DNA of 64,000 bases. It comes from Apostichopus japonicus. Lineage: Eukaryota; Echinodermata; Holothuroidea; Aspidochirotida; Stichopodidae. How positions within the stretch are numbered: position 1 is the first letter of the stretch; every line of letters begins with the position of its first letter. Where the stretch lies: the NCBI RefSeq assembly GCF_037975245.1, contig NC_092574.1:12859213-12923212 (forward strand), read 5' to 3'. The position numbers and the translations under genes are program-made. The notes beneath the pieces are model-generated. The model made no database searches. It saw only the letters and a program-made list of their open reading frames with translations, and had not been told where the DNA came from. Shown piece by piece: positions 48,701 to 58,621 of the stretch.

Positions 48701-51700
48701 GCAAGTTATATATTTGTTGTACCATGATTGATATTGATAATTGTAGAGACAGAGCAAAGATTTGAAATTAGGAATCAAAATTAAAACTTCCAGTATTGAG
48801 ATACTGCATCATTGATGCTCTTGTTTATCAAGTAATTCAATAGTCTGCCATATCTCAACAAGATGGGTTTTGTTTATACTTATTGTCAATTACTCTTCTG
48901 ATGTGTTTTCTTATTCTTGATGTGAATTTGGTTAGGTTATGATTTTTACCTATTAGAAAACCTTACCTACAATGCCAATAGGTTGAAAGTATTCTAAAAA
49001 GAAAGATTAAGCAGACATTCAATTGATCTGATTTATTGAAATCATTTTGGTATCTTGCATTTGAGATCAAGTTCAAATGAATGTTGATACGATTGTCTCT
49101 TATGATCAGCAACTTAAGGTGTGAATGTGTCACCAGTTAAAGAGAAAATCTTCTCTATGGTTTTTACCTATAAGCTGTTCTTGGGGATATTAATCAGTTG
49201 TGTTAGGACTGTTGTTTTAGCATTTACTTCTGGGTTGTGAGGGGTATGTAACAAAGTGGTCAGAGATTTGTTCAATTTGATGCATTTGTAAACTTTATTT
49301 CTCACTTTAAATAAAATAAATAACATAAAAAATATCAATTACTGGTTGCTGAGACATTTTGATTGGCAGGTATGAATTTTGAACATTGCTCTCATTACAG
49401 GGTAATAAGAAAGGCCCTATTGGACGGTGGGACTTTGAAACAGCTGAAGAATACAGCACGTACATGAACCAGAAGGAAGCAATGCCCAAGTAAGATTTAC
49501 AGATCAATATATATATATGTTTGATTTGTTTTTGTTAATACCTTTCTTTCGTGTTTTTATAAGCTGAATAGAAAACTAAAGACATAGTTAAGTTCAGCAT
49601 ATTAGAATAGCGTGCTACTAGCAGATATGTAGCAAAAATGAAACATTATTATAGCATGCTACTGGTAGATATGTAGCAAATATGAAATCATGAATAGTTA
49701 TAATAGCATGCTCCTAGCAGATATGTAGCAAATATGAATTCATGAATAGTTATTAAAGCATGCTACTAGCAGATATGTAGCAAATATGAAATCATGAATA
49801 GTTATAATAGCATGCTCCTAGCAGATATGTAGCAAATATGAAATCATGAATAGTTATTAAAGCATGCTACTAGCAGATATGTAGCAAATATGATATCATG
49901 AATAGTTATAATAGCATGCTCCTAGCAGATATGTAGCAAATATGAAATCATGAATAGTTATAATAGCATGCTCCTAGCAGATATGTAGCAAATATGAAAT
50001 CATGAATAGTTATTAAAGCATGCTACTAGCAGATATGTAGCAAATATGATATCATGAATAGTTATAATAGCATGCTACTAGCAGATATGTAGCAATATGA
50101 AATCATGAATAGTTATAATAGCATGCTCCTAGCAAATATGTAGCAAATATGATATCATGAATAGTTATAATAGCATGCTACTAGCAGATATGTAGCAATA
50201 TGAAATCATGAATAGTTATAATAGCATGCTCCTAGCAGATATGTAGCAAATATGAAATCATGAATAGTTATTAAAGCATGCTACTAGCAGATATGTAGCA
50301 AATATGAAATCATGAATAGTTATAATAGCATGCTCCTAGCAGATATGTAGCAAATATGAAATCATAAATAGTTATAATAGCATGCCCCTAGCAGATATGT
50401 AGCAAATCTGAATTCATGAATAGTTATTAAAGCATGCTACTAGCAGATATGTAGCAAATATGAAATCATGAATAGTTATAATAGCATGCTACTAGCAGAT
50501 ATGTAGCAAATATGAATTCATGAATAGTTATTAAAGCATGCTACTAGCAGATATGTAGCAAATATGATATCATGAATAGTTATAATAGCATGCTACTAGC
50601 AGATATGTAGCAAAGATAAACTCATGAATAGTTATAATAGCATGCTACTAGCAGATATGTAGCAAAGATAAACTCATGAATAGTTATAATAGCATGCTCC
50701 TAGCAGATATGTAGCAAAGATAAACTCATGAATAGTTATAATAGCATGCTACTAGCAGATATGTAGCAAAGATAAACTCATGAGTAGTTATAATAGCATG
50801 CTACTAGCAGATATGTAGCAAATCTGAATTCATGAATAGTTATTAAAGCATGCTACTAGCAGATATGTAGCAAATATGATATCATGAATAGTTATAATAG
50901 CATGCTACTAGCAGATATGTAGCAAATATGAATTCATGAATAGTTATAATAGCATGCTCCTAGCAGATATGTAGCAAATATGATATCATGAATAGTTATA
51001 ATAGCATGCTACTAGCAGATATGTAGCAAATATGAATTCATGAATAGTTATAATAGCATGCTCCTAGCAGATATGTAGCAAATCTGAATTCATGAATAGT
51101 TATTAAAGCATGCTACTAGCAGATATGTAGCAAATATGATATCATGAATAGTTATAATAGCATGCTACTAGCAGATATGTAGCAAATATGAATTCATGAA
51201 TAGTTATAATAGCATGCTCCTAGCAGATATGTAGCAAAGATAAAATCATGAATAGTTATAATAGCATGCTACTAGCAGATATGTAGCAAATATGATATCA
51301 TGAAAAGGAGAGACCATTTATTTATTTCTTAAAAACAGTTGTTTGCTGATAACTACCAAACTTACACAACCATTAATCCATTTGATTTTCTTTCAAGTAA
51401 CAAATGCATTGTTCAAATAAGTACATTGAGATATTTCTTCTTCTTCTTCTTCTTCTTCTTCTTCTTTTTCTTCTTCTTCTTCTTCTTCTTCTTCTTCTTC
51501 TTCTGTTTTAAGTTGTGATGATATATTCTGCCTGTTGTCTGATTTATGCCAGCTTGTCTTGTCATGCCACAAATTTATGAATGTAACGTCTATATTTAAA
51601 GGTTTTTTTTTTATTTCTGATGCCAATGCCAACTTTCTTTCATGTTATGTAGTAACATTTGTGGTGATATGATGTGATATCATGGTGGAAGATTTGAGCT

Positions 51701-54700
51701 GTAGAAGGGTGGGGTGGGGTTTGTTGGGGGTTGGTGGAGTTGACGATAGGTTTTCTGTTTCTAAGATGGGTAATGATGACTTCAAAATGTGCAACCAATA
51801 ATCCAGAAGTTACAAGTACCTGCTTGTGTTGTTGGTCATTTCTGCAACTCTTACTTCCTGACAGGACAGGAACAGAGATATCTACGCAGCTCTGATTATG
51901 TAATTAATCTTAAAATAGATCCTCGTCATAACCATTCTTGAGTCTTCTACTCAACTGTGATGATTGCCATTCCTAGAATTTGACAAAGATTTCAGTCAAG
52001 GACAACTTCTGTTTACAGTTTGTAATGTGGGATAGTTACACTTTCAGTTACGATGGTTTCCCTTATACTTTAACAAGAATTTGGTTGAGCGCAGTGTTGA
52101 AAGCAACTTTCAGTTTCGTCTAGTTGTTATGATCTGTTAAGTGATATCCCATGGGTCATTGACAGACTCTGTATGTTGATGATGTAAGTAGTAAAGCCAT
52201 TAATGGCCATTAATGAAGACATGTTTTTATTTATTCTCGTTTTAATTGCCTATTCAGTTTTCCATGATTCATTTACTTATTTATATACATGAAAAGCTGA
52301 ATTTATCCTAAACTCCCTTCCCTGCTGCTCTGTGGCTTCTATGGCTTCCATTGATTGAGAATGGGATCTCTGGTTACATGGTATTGAATGCTCTCGGTGG
52401 CTTCTGACTGGTGCCCCTACATAGAAATGGCTATACCAAGGGATCACCACCAACTAAGGTCCAGTTAGCTAAGTTGGAAGAGCAAAGGACTTGTAACCCA
52501 GAGGTCACTGGTTTGAATCCCCTACTGGTTAAAAATGTCTGCATTCTTGATAAGTGAAGAAGTAGATGGGGTAGGTTAGGAGGGAAGGAGTGGGGCTGGG
52601 GGTGGGGGGGGGTTGGGGTGAGGGTGGAAGGAGGTTGAAGATTGGAAGACAAGTTAAGAATTACTTCAAGTTTGTGAGATACAAATTGCAGAATTATTTA
52701 ACCCCAGGTTCTGTCCTCAACCTGTCTTTTTCAAGTACATTTTTATGCTCTCATACTCATGCTTTTGTACTAGTGCATGTATTAAGGAAATGTTGTTAGT
52801 ACTTTCTTATATGCTTCTACCCAGACCTTCTTCCACTAAATACTTTATGGCTCCATTTTGTGTCTTACAGAGCTGCCTTCCAGTTTGGCATAAAGATGTC
52901 GGAAGGGCGTAAAACTAGAAGAATGTTTACCGAGAAGAATGAGAAAGCTGCTCTTGACAGAGAGTGGCAACAGATCAGCCAGGTATTACTCAGAGGCTTG
53001 CTACACATTTTTTCTTCTTTTTTCTTGTTAAAAAATGTTTCGTCTACAAATTTCCAGCAGTGTTTTTCCATTTGTATGATACTGTGGCATCACCATTCAG
53101 GCCATGTTATGTAATGAAAATAACACATACCTGGATATCCCTAAGGATATCTATTTGGTTCCAAATAATTTGGGTACTCTTAGTTCTCAAGGTATGATTA
53201 TTTAAGCTAATACAGGAAATGTTTGCATCCTACACATTTCATGCAGTGTTTTATTGGTCTCGTTTGGAAGCCACTGATGTTTGCGCAACTTCTGTTTCGT
53301 GAAATGTTGGTTCATCGAAATCGACAGAATTGTGTTTTCGTGAACATTATCTTTCCAGCGACAATAAAACCACTAAGAGAAGGACATTTTCCATGACCCT
53401 TATTTTGCTTCCATTATAATTTAAATTATGTTCTACTTCCAGAGCCTCTTAAATACTTTTTCCTCCATTCTGCTCCTGACTCTCAATTTCTTTTGTCAAT
53501 ATCTGTTTATCAAAATTACCTAAGAAAAGTAATAATACCTAAACCTTGACCTTAAAATCAGCAAAAGTAAAACATGCAACCTTTATATTGAATAAATTAA
53601 TGGCATGGTATGGTGCTATATATATATACATTTATATGATCTTCATATTTGCTCTAAAATTTGCCCCGTTTGTGACACAATTTGTAGCAGTGAATGAGAA
53701 GCACTTGTGAACTCATAAATCAACTTTAGTTTTATCCAAACAAATTTGATATTATCATGGAATTGTTGTGTAAACCGATAAACATAAAGTTTTGGTCAGT
53801 TAATGTGTATCATAAGATTGATGTTCTTCCTGTAATTTATTTAATCCTTTGGTCTACTCTTCATCCTTCACGATGATCGCGTGATAAGTTTTCACAACTC
53901 TCTGCTCATATCCTGTTTCTGGGAACTTATGCCTCTTATGAGCCTTTGCCAGCATCCTGCTGTAATCCTTAAACGGAGAGCCGTGACGTCAGTACAACTG
54001 ACAAGAAGAAACCTTATCAGATTATGACATAGGAGACTGTTTTCCTTGATTAATTAATCTCACTTTTCATATCGAGCATAGTGTGTTTGTAATACAATAG
54101 GTGGTAGCAGATACTAGAAAGTGAAACACTATCCACATTCGTTGCTAAGTTATGAATCCTAACAATTTAAGTATCATCTGCCAATTAGTGGAACAGATGA
54201 ACCTTATGTGTTTCACAATTCTTAGTTTCTCACTATGTTACAGCATGACAAGTTGCAACCCACTCTGTGAGTTGACTGACCTACAGTGTTATATCTAATT
54301 CTCAGTGAATTTGGAGCATACATTATGTATTTTTTTTTGGGGGGGGGGGGTTACATTCGTTAGGTTGGTTTGTATGCAGTATCTGTTGTGTACTAAACTG
54401 TCAAAGGCATAGATAAATAGCTTTTCTCCAAATGTGTATGATGTTCACCACCCCAGTAGCTACTAATGAAGGGCCTAATACATCTGATACTTTAAATACA
54501 TGGTAATGTGGTACTTGGAATTAACATCATGGAATATTGAAATGGTTTTGCCAAAATAGCTTTTTGTGCATAATTTCAACCATTTATGTTGGACAAGCTT
54601 AAGTAACTGTCACTTTCTCTATCCAGAAGTGACAATGGTAGGTTCAGATTGACCAAGCATGTGGAGATGGGTTGGGGGAGGGTGGCTTATTGGTGATAGT

Positions 54701-55358
54701 CTTTCTTGTTTTTCATTATTTTAATTTCTCCTTGTTAATAGATTATCTCAAAGAGAAAAAGTGAAGGAGGGTAAGTTGTTTTTATGTGACTACATTAATT
54801 TTTTTCTTTTGTATTTTGAATTAATGATGATTTATTTGTACAATCATGCATTTAGAGCTAATATTAGTCATATTTGATAGTCTAAATATGCATCAGAATG
54901 CATCATTTAACGTTTAAATTTTCCCCTACATGGGAGTCACCAGCAACAACACATCACACCTCTTCTTTTATGAAATCCTCCATAGGGCCCCTGGTGCTTT
55001 CATAAAAAAAGTGTAGCCCTTACCTAAATTTTGGGTTTTTCCCTTCTCCCCACCCCACCCCTCCCCCGTCACCTTCAAAATCATGTGCACACCACTGATG
55101 GGAAGTTACAAGAGTAAAGCCCATCATCCCCCATGCATGTCTAAAGCAATCTTTTCTAATTTGCATAATTTTAGTTACTTACGTTTATTTAAATTCCATG
55201 CAAGCAATATCAGGTATTTTCATAGTACTGATGAAGTGTTTAAAGCAAACGTTACAACATCTGTGGTGTCTGTTGCATTCTGATTACTCTCATTTTTCTT
55301 TTCTCTCCCATCCTATCGCAGAGGAGGAGGAGGCGGTGATAAGAAGCCAAAGTATTAA
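33791..55358 (+). CDS. IK: IK / protein Red, spliceosomal B-complex factor (22 coding exons, complete)
   Basis: IK (RED) is a nuclear spliceosome B-complex protein, also linked to mitotic checkpoint function. Coding exons: 33791-33800, 34627-34699, 35388-35489, 36029-36088, 36600-36669, 37970-38064, 38365-38479, 38885-38964, 39444-39481, 40075-40238, 40984-41092, 41747-41786, 42278-42500, 43154-43228, 43709-43770, 44785-44811, 45414-45494, 46887-46953, 49401-49489, 52871-52982, 54742-54770 and 55322-55358. They sum to 1758 nt, 585 aa (human 557). It begins MPEVNDEPFSNPL like human IK. It carries the RED N-terminal blocks (GGDMEHTHLVKGLDYALLQK; NELFLPGRMAY; SKADCPT), a charged RD/RE/NRD region (about residues 340-375) and the conserved end (GRWDFET; FGIKMSEGRKTRR). 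A six-glycine run precedes the terminal DKKPKY. The first coding exon is only 10 nt and exon 16 is 27 nt. Every intron is GT-AG except intron 15, which is AT-AC. Confidence 0.95.
34921..35032 (+). mobile_element. tRNA-derived SINE, family 2 copy B (3' fragment)
   Basis: This is the 3' half of the element at 13811-14095: GCCACCAACGTGTAAG, CCCTTGCAAG, CTCCCACATTTGTGGTCGC, then CTGCTGATTATTATTATT. The tRNA-like head is absent, as in typical 5'-truncated insertions. It lies in intron 2 of IK. Confidence 0.7.
37220..37645 (+). repeat. Minisatellite, 47-bp unit, about 8-9 copies
   Basis: Units contain GAATTCCCCTGGGTAGGA, then CTACAAGTACAACAGCATGAGTACAAGTA in variants. Successive GAATTC marks lie 47 bp apart (37391, 37438, 37485 and so on). 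Some copies have GGTATGAGTACT insertions at the left end. It lies in intron 5 of IK. Confidence 0.85.
37759..37826. repeat. Imperfect palindrome related to the repeat at 42095-42190
   Basis: Left arm GTAAAACTTAGAGGGC and right arm GCCCTCTAACTTTTTAC are inverted copies. Inside them TGATGTTTC faces GAAACGTCA. The half-motif CCTGCTAG-ATTGAAACGTCA is shared with the element at 42095-42190, so this seems to be a composite of two oppositely oriented ends of one dispersed repeat. It lies in intron 5 of IK. Confidence 0.6.
42095..42190 (+). mobile_element. Dispersed repeat end with hammerhead-ribozyme-like core
   Basis: The segment contains GCCT-CTGAAGA, a GGTCCT/AGGATT hairpin with a GCT loop, then GAAACGTC and AGGC. 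In order these are a stem I strand, the CUGANGA core, stem II, the GAAA core, a short ACGU and the other stem I strand. That is the layout of a minimal type I hammerhead, as reported for Penelope-like elements and retrozymes. There is one extra T between CTGAAGA and stem II. It lies in intron 12 of IK. Element family and activity are inference. Confidence 0.45.
42400..42449 (+). repeat. In-frame 9-bp coding repeat in IK exon 13
   Basis: AACAGGGAC and AACAGGGAG units repeat about five times in frame, encoding alternating NRD and NRE tripeptides within the RED protein's charged region. The human region has RE/RD/ER dipeptides instead, so this repeat has evolved separately and may vary in length. 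Confidence 0.85.
42764..43172 (+). repeat. IK: 207-bp tandem duplication including the start of IK exon 14
   Basis: Copy 1 (42764-42970) and copy 2 (42971-43172) each run from TTTAATGAAT, through CCATTTATTTGTCTTGATAT and runs of TTTGTACATTAAACCGTGG, to CTTATCTTG-AG-CC-ATGGATGTACAGGGT. Copy 2 ends in the true exon 14. Copy 1 ends in a decoy with an acceptor TTGTAG and exon-like bases at 42952-42969 that encode the same PMDVQG, then Leu and a stop. Inside each copy a shorter unit of about 40 bp is itself repeated two to three times. Confidence 0.85.
43771..44784 (+). other. IK: U12-type (minor spliceosome) AT-AC intron, IK intron 15
   Basis: The intron begins ATATCCTTTG, the U12 5' splice-site consensus. 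Its 3' end has TTCCTTAAC (44765-44773), the exact U12 branch-point consensus, 11 bases before the terminal AC at 44783-44784. Frame confirms it: exon 15 ends AA and exon 16 begins A, giving Lys. Splicing instead at the AG two bases further on would create an immediate TGA. No GT donor near 43770 preserves frame. Confidence 0.9.
44842..45270 (+). repeat. Minisatellite, 81-bp unit, about 5 copies
   Basis: Units start GTGTCGTGTATACTACTT and contain TTGGCACTTCATTATG, TAGTAACTCTATGTAGAC and TAAAGGAAGTGCATGA. Starts at 44842, 44923 and so on are 81 bp apart, and the last partial unit begins at 45250. It is highly homogeneous. It lies in intron 16 of IK. Confidence 0.9.
49603..51305 (+). repeat. Large tandem array, 52-bp unit, about 33 copies
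   Basis: The unit is about AGCATGCTACTAGCAG-ATATGTAGCAAATATG-AAATCATGAATAGTTATA-AT. Variants fall into classes: CTACTAG or CTCCTAG; AATTCATG, AAATCATG, ATATCATG or AAACTCATG; and TTATAATAG or TTATTAAAG at the junction. Variants do not occur at random; two or three unit types tend to alternate in blocks, which points to higher-order units. The array lies in intron 19 of IK, just after exon 19. Confidence 0.95.
51435..51504 (+). repeat. (CTT)n microsatellite
   Basis: About 22 CTT units with one CTTTTTC break. It reads as GAA on the minus strand, where it makes a spurious polyglutamate frame. It lies in intron 19 of IK. Confidence 0.95.
52459..52530 (+). mobile_element. tRNA-Thr(TGT)-like sequence, probable SINE head or tRNA pseudogene
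   Basis: The 72-nt segment has a tRNA layout: GTCCAGT/ACTGGTT acceptor strands, an A-box-like TTAGCTAAGTTGGAAGAGC, an anticodon loop CTTGTAA (TGT, Thr) and a B box GGTTTGAATCC. The anticodon and T stems pair poorly, so it is unlikely to be a working tRNA. Related sequence at 12422-12510 suggests a family. It lies in intron 19 of IK. Confidence 0.5.
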
Positions 55359-56137
55359 CAAAGAGAAATAAAGTTCACGGATGTCTTCGATTGAAACAGT
55401 TATCAAAACTTTCACTTGAGTAATCCTCCTTCAAGATCAATTGTGAGACGCAGAGAAACCTAGCACTGGGACAGTGGACTTCCAAACCGTGCTGTAAAAG
55501 ATCTCTTGTACACATTGAACAGGAAATGGGTGATGGTTCATTTCACTAGGGGATTTCACAGAGTCTGCTTTGCTATGACAGGCTTGGCTGATATGAATGC
55601 AGGTGATTGACATGTGGCTGTGAGCATGACAGCAGTAATAAAATATTAATATAATTCTAGGATATAAGAAGGGTAAGGAATTAATAAATTAATCGACAAC
55701 TTTATTCCATTGCTTTGACAGCTTGTTGTTATTTTAAATGAGATGATGAAACTTAAGACAGGGCTATCCAATATGTTTTGTTAATCTCAGTAGAAATCTA
55801 TTTAAAGTGCATCTTAATTTGTCATGTGTACAAACTCTTAGTTTATTTTTCCATTAATTTCAGTAGAGAAATTTAAACTGACACTATCAACTTTGTAACA
55901 ACATTGTTGCAATTTAGTAGACTATTTTTAACCTTTTTGTTTGAGAAATGTTTAACTGTCAAGGGCATCTGCATGAATTAAATGTTTTCAAAAGTACCAT
56001 TACAACAACAACCTTAGAAGTGTTGGTAAGAAGTTTTATTCCAAGCTTAAATTTTCTGTAAACGTCATTCAATAGCAACGTTAATTTTTTATTGAAGGTT
56101 CTGAGTTTGGAATTTAAGATCAAAAGGCAGAAATAAA
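55359..56137 (+). other. IK 3' UTR (proximal part) with candidate poly(A) signals
   Basis: No coding potential is seen after the IK stop codon. AATAAA occurs at 55637-55642 and 56132-56137, the first about 280 bp past the stop. A further AATAAA at 57777-57782 could serve a longer form. The actual site is unknown. Confidence 0.45.
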
Positions 56138-58621
56138 CTTCATCTGTTTTATTGCATGTTGTGTTAAAAGATATCTTTCATAATGCCATGAAATTATATC
56201 TGTTTAATACATGACCTTGTTACATGTACAAGTCTTTGTAGGTATAAGGTATAGGCAAAAGAAGTGTGGGTTAGGGAAACTGACCCCCTCTCCCGGATTG
56301 GTGGAATGGAAGGTGGTAAAGTGTTAGCAGAATTTGTTAATTGAATGAGAAGCAAGTTTCTTGCTAATGTCGTGCTGTGATGATGATTTAACATGTGACA
56401 TTGGAATCTTGGAATGTGATATTATGTTTGATGGTGTGAGGTGAGACCGACACTGAAAATGTTACGAGATGCAAAAATGAAATACAAAAATAGTAAAATC
56501 ATGCTAGACGGTTCATTATTCATTGTTCACACATTTGTAATTTGTAAGCATGATTGTCATATCTCATGTAAAGGTGCAAACTTCTGTCCTAGTGCTAGTA
56601 GTGCTGAATTTAAGATATTAATTATGTTAAGGTGTCAAACAGCAATGTCTTTGCCATCTACACAAATTGTGAACTGACATCAATACGGAGGGGGGGGGGG
56701 GGGGGTATGTGACATTCAATATTAGAATGTACATCCTCGCTGGAACAATATTCGCTTTAATTCAGATTTGAACGGTTTGAGCTACTGCATCATTGGTGCT
56801 CTGGTTCAAGTTCTATGCCACATTTTTTGTTTCATTCTGCCATGTGATGTGTACATATGTAGTTGGTGGCTGTGTGTACCAGGCGTATATTGGTATTTCA
56901 CATCTGATTGTAAAATTAATTTTTTTTCTACTGAATATTGTTCCAAAGATGTGATCAGTGTGTATATGCGTGTTAGTTTATGATGCCAATGAAGGAAATA
57001 TCGGTAGCACAGTGGGTGCAACTATTAAGGTCAATGTTAAGGGATTACAATAAAATTACAAGCTCCAAAACTTACAAAAAAATTCATGGGGTTTTTTTGG
57101 TTATTTTTTTGAGTAATAATAACAACAAAAGCTTTTTGTCCTGGTAACTTTAACGGAAGTAAAGCACCTTTTTGTGTTTCACATGGAATTCCATTTCCTT
57201 TGTTTGTCACAAAGTGAAATAATGGATATTGTCAGGAAACACTGCATTTGCCAAGTGAGGCATGTGACCCTAATATCTGATCAGGAAAGTCAAACAGAAT
57301 TACAAAGTCAAGTGATTTTGAATAAAAGCGATCAATTGTTAAAGACTAGTTTAGTTTGCCACAGAGTACTTCACAATGCCTTTATAATGGTCAGTTATTT
57401 GTGTTGTACCCTCAATGCCAAAATTAGCATTTCATTCTTCATGAAATCAGTTTCGTCATTTGCATCACTGATCGGATGGCTGTCTCTTTAAGGGTGAGAA
57501 TTTTGACAGCAGATAAAAGAATATCATACCCAATGACAAGACAAGACATAAACGGTTTATTGCTTCCTGCTTCATATATTGCAGTGTCATATCTGAGAAG
57601 AGTCAAAATGAATCCCCACCCCCCCCTTGTTGCTATATTGTAACTATCCGTTGCATTTCGTGTAGTTATGAAAAAAAATTGGGTAAAAATCATCCCTTAT
57701 TGATGTCACTCCTTATATCCCTTCCCTGGACCTCTACCCTCCCCCCCCCCCCCATTTCCCTGTTGTATGTCATTCGAATAAACTTCTAGCTGTAAGTTAC
57801 AGAGTTTGGCAGTTCACCTAATGCATTTTGCAGGATATGTGACCATAGTTATCTTTGTATTTGTGGCTTGCATGGGATAGATAATAAGCTTACTTTACTC
57901 CAGGTTCTACGAACAATTTCCAAACACTCGGGAGTGTTAAATCAAGGATGTAAAGAAAATCGGTGGCAGCTCAACTTAAAGACGACTACTAAAAAATAAT
58001 GAACTAATAGCTATAACTTGTCAAATGTTGGCAACGGCCATGTACAACTTGTGATTCGTCACTTCCTTCAGCTGGACTCATGATATTCAAGGTCAATGAC
58101 CATATAGACACTAACACGAAAAACAGATTTGAAAACGATACTGGGAAATACCCTCATGATATTCGGTGAACTTATGACAGTCATATGATACTATTTTGCG
58201 AATTGAGATACATTTAAATTCATTGCTTTAAAAAAATCAACCTTATTATTGGCAAAGGATCCTTAACTTACTACACATGTCGATATTTCCTTTACAGTTT
58301 CACCGACAATTTGGGAGCATTTCACCGACAATTTGGGAGCATTGGTGTTGTAGTTTTATAACGTCCGGTCACAGTCCCCTGATTGGTTCAGAGTAAAATA
58401 TCCATGCAATCGGTAAGTGTAGCAAGCGACATATACAAACTGCAATAGCTCCGCACGTACCTATCCTAGAATTAGTTACGACTGCATTTGGTTACAACTT
58501 TATTTGGAGTGATTAGTGTGCGATAAGAGCGAAATGTGTGCCTGTTGAATGTTCCTAGGGTTAATCGCAAACTCACAGTACTGAACACGCATGTCCACCG
58601 TTGTATGAATTATAAACAGGA
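56138..58621. other. Intergenic interval between IK and the PPxY membrane-protein gene
   Basis: No gene was recognised. It contains long homopolymer runs (G at 56688-56705, C at 57741-57753) and a perfect 23-bp direct duplication (unit beginning TTTCACCGACAATTTGG, 58298-58343). Further right is an inverted CCAAT box (ATTGG, 58382-58386) about 240 bp before the next start codon, which may belong to that promoter. Confidence 0.4.

Noticed and set aside
49603-51305. CRISPR-like array
   Set aside because: The units are contiguous 52-bp tandem copies without unique spacers, and the context is an animal intron.
51393-51632. Minus-strand open frame with a polyglutamate tract
   Set aside because: It is the (CTT)n microsatellite read as GAA on the other strand, within an IK intron.
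52459-52530. Functional tRNA-Thr gene
   Set aside because: The anticodon and T stems are badly mispaired, and a related degenerate copy exists elsewhere, so it is better seen as a SINE head or pseudogene.
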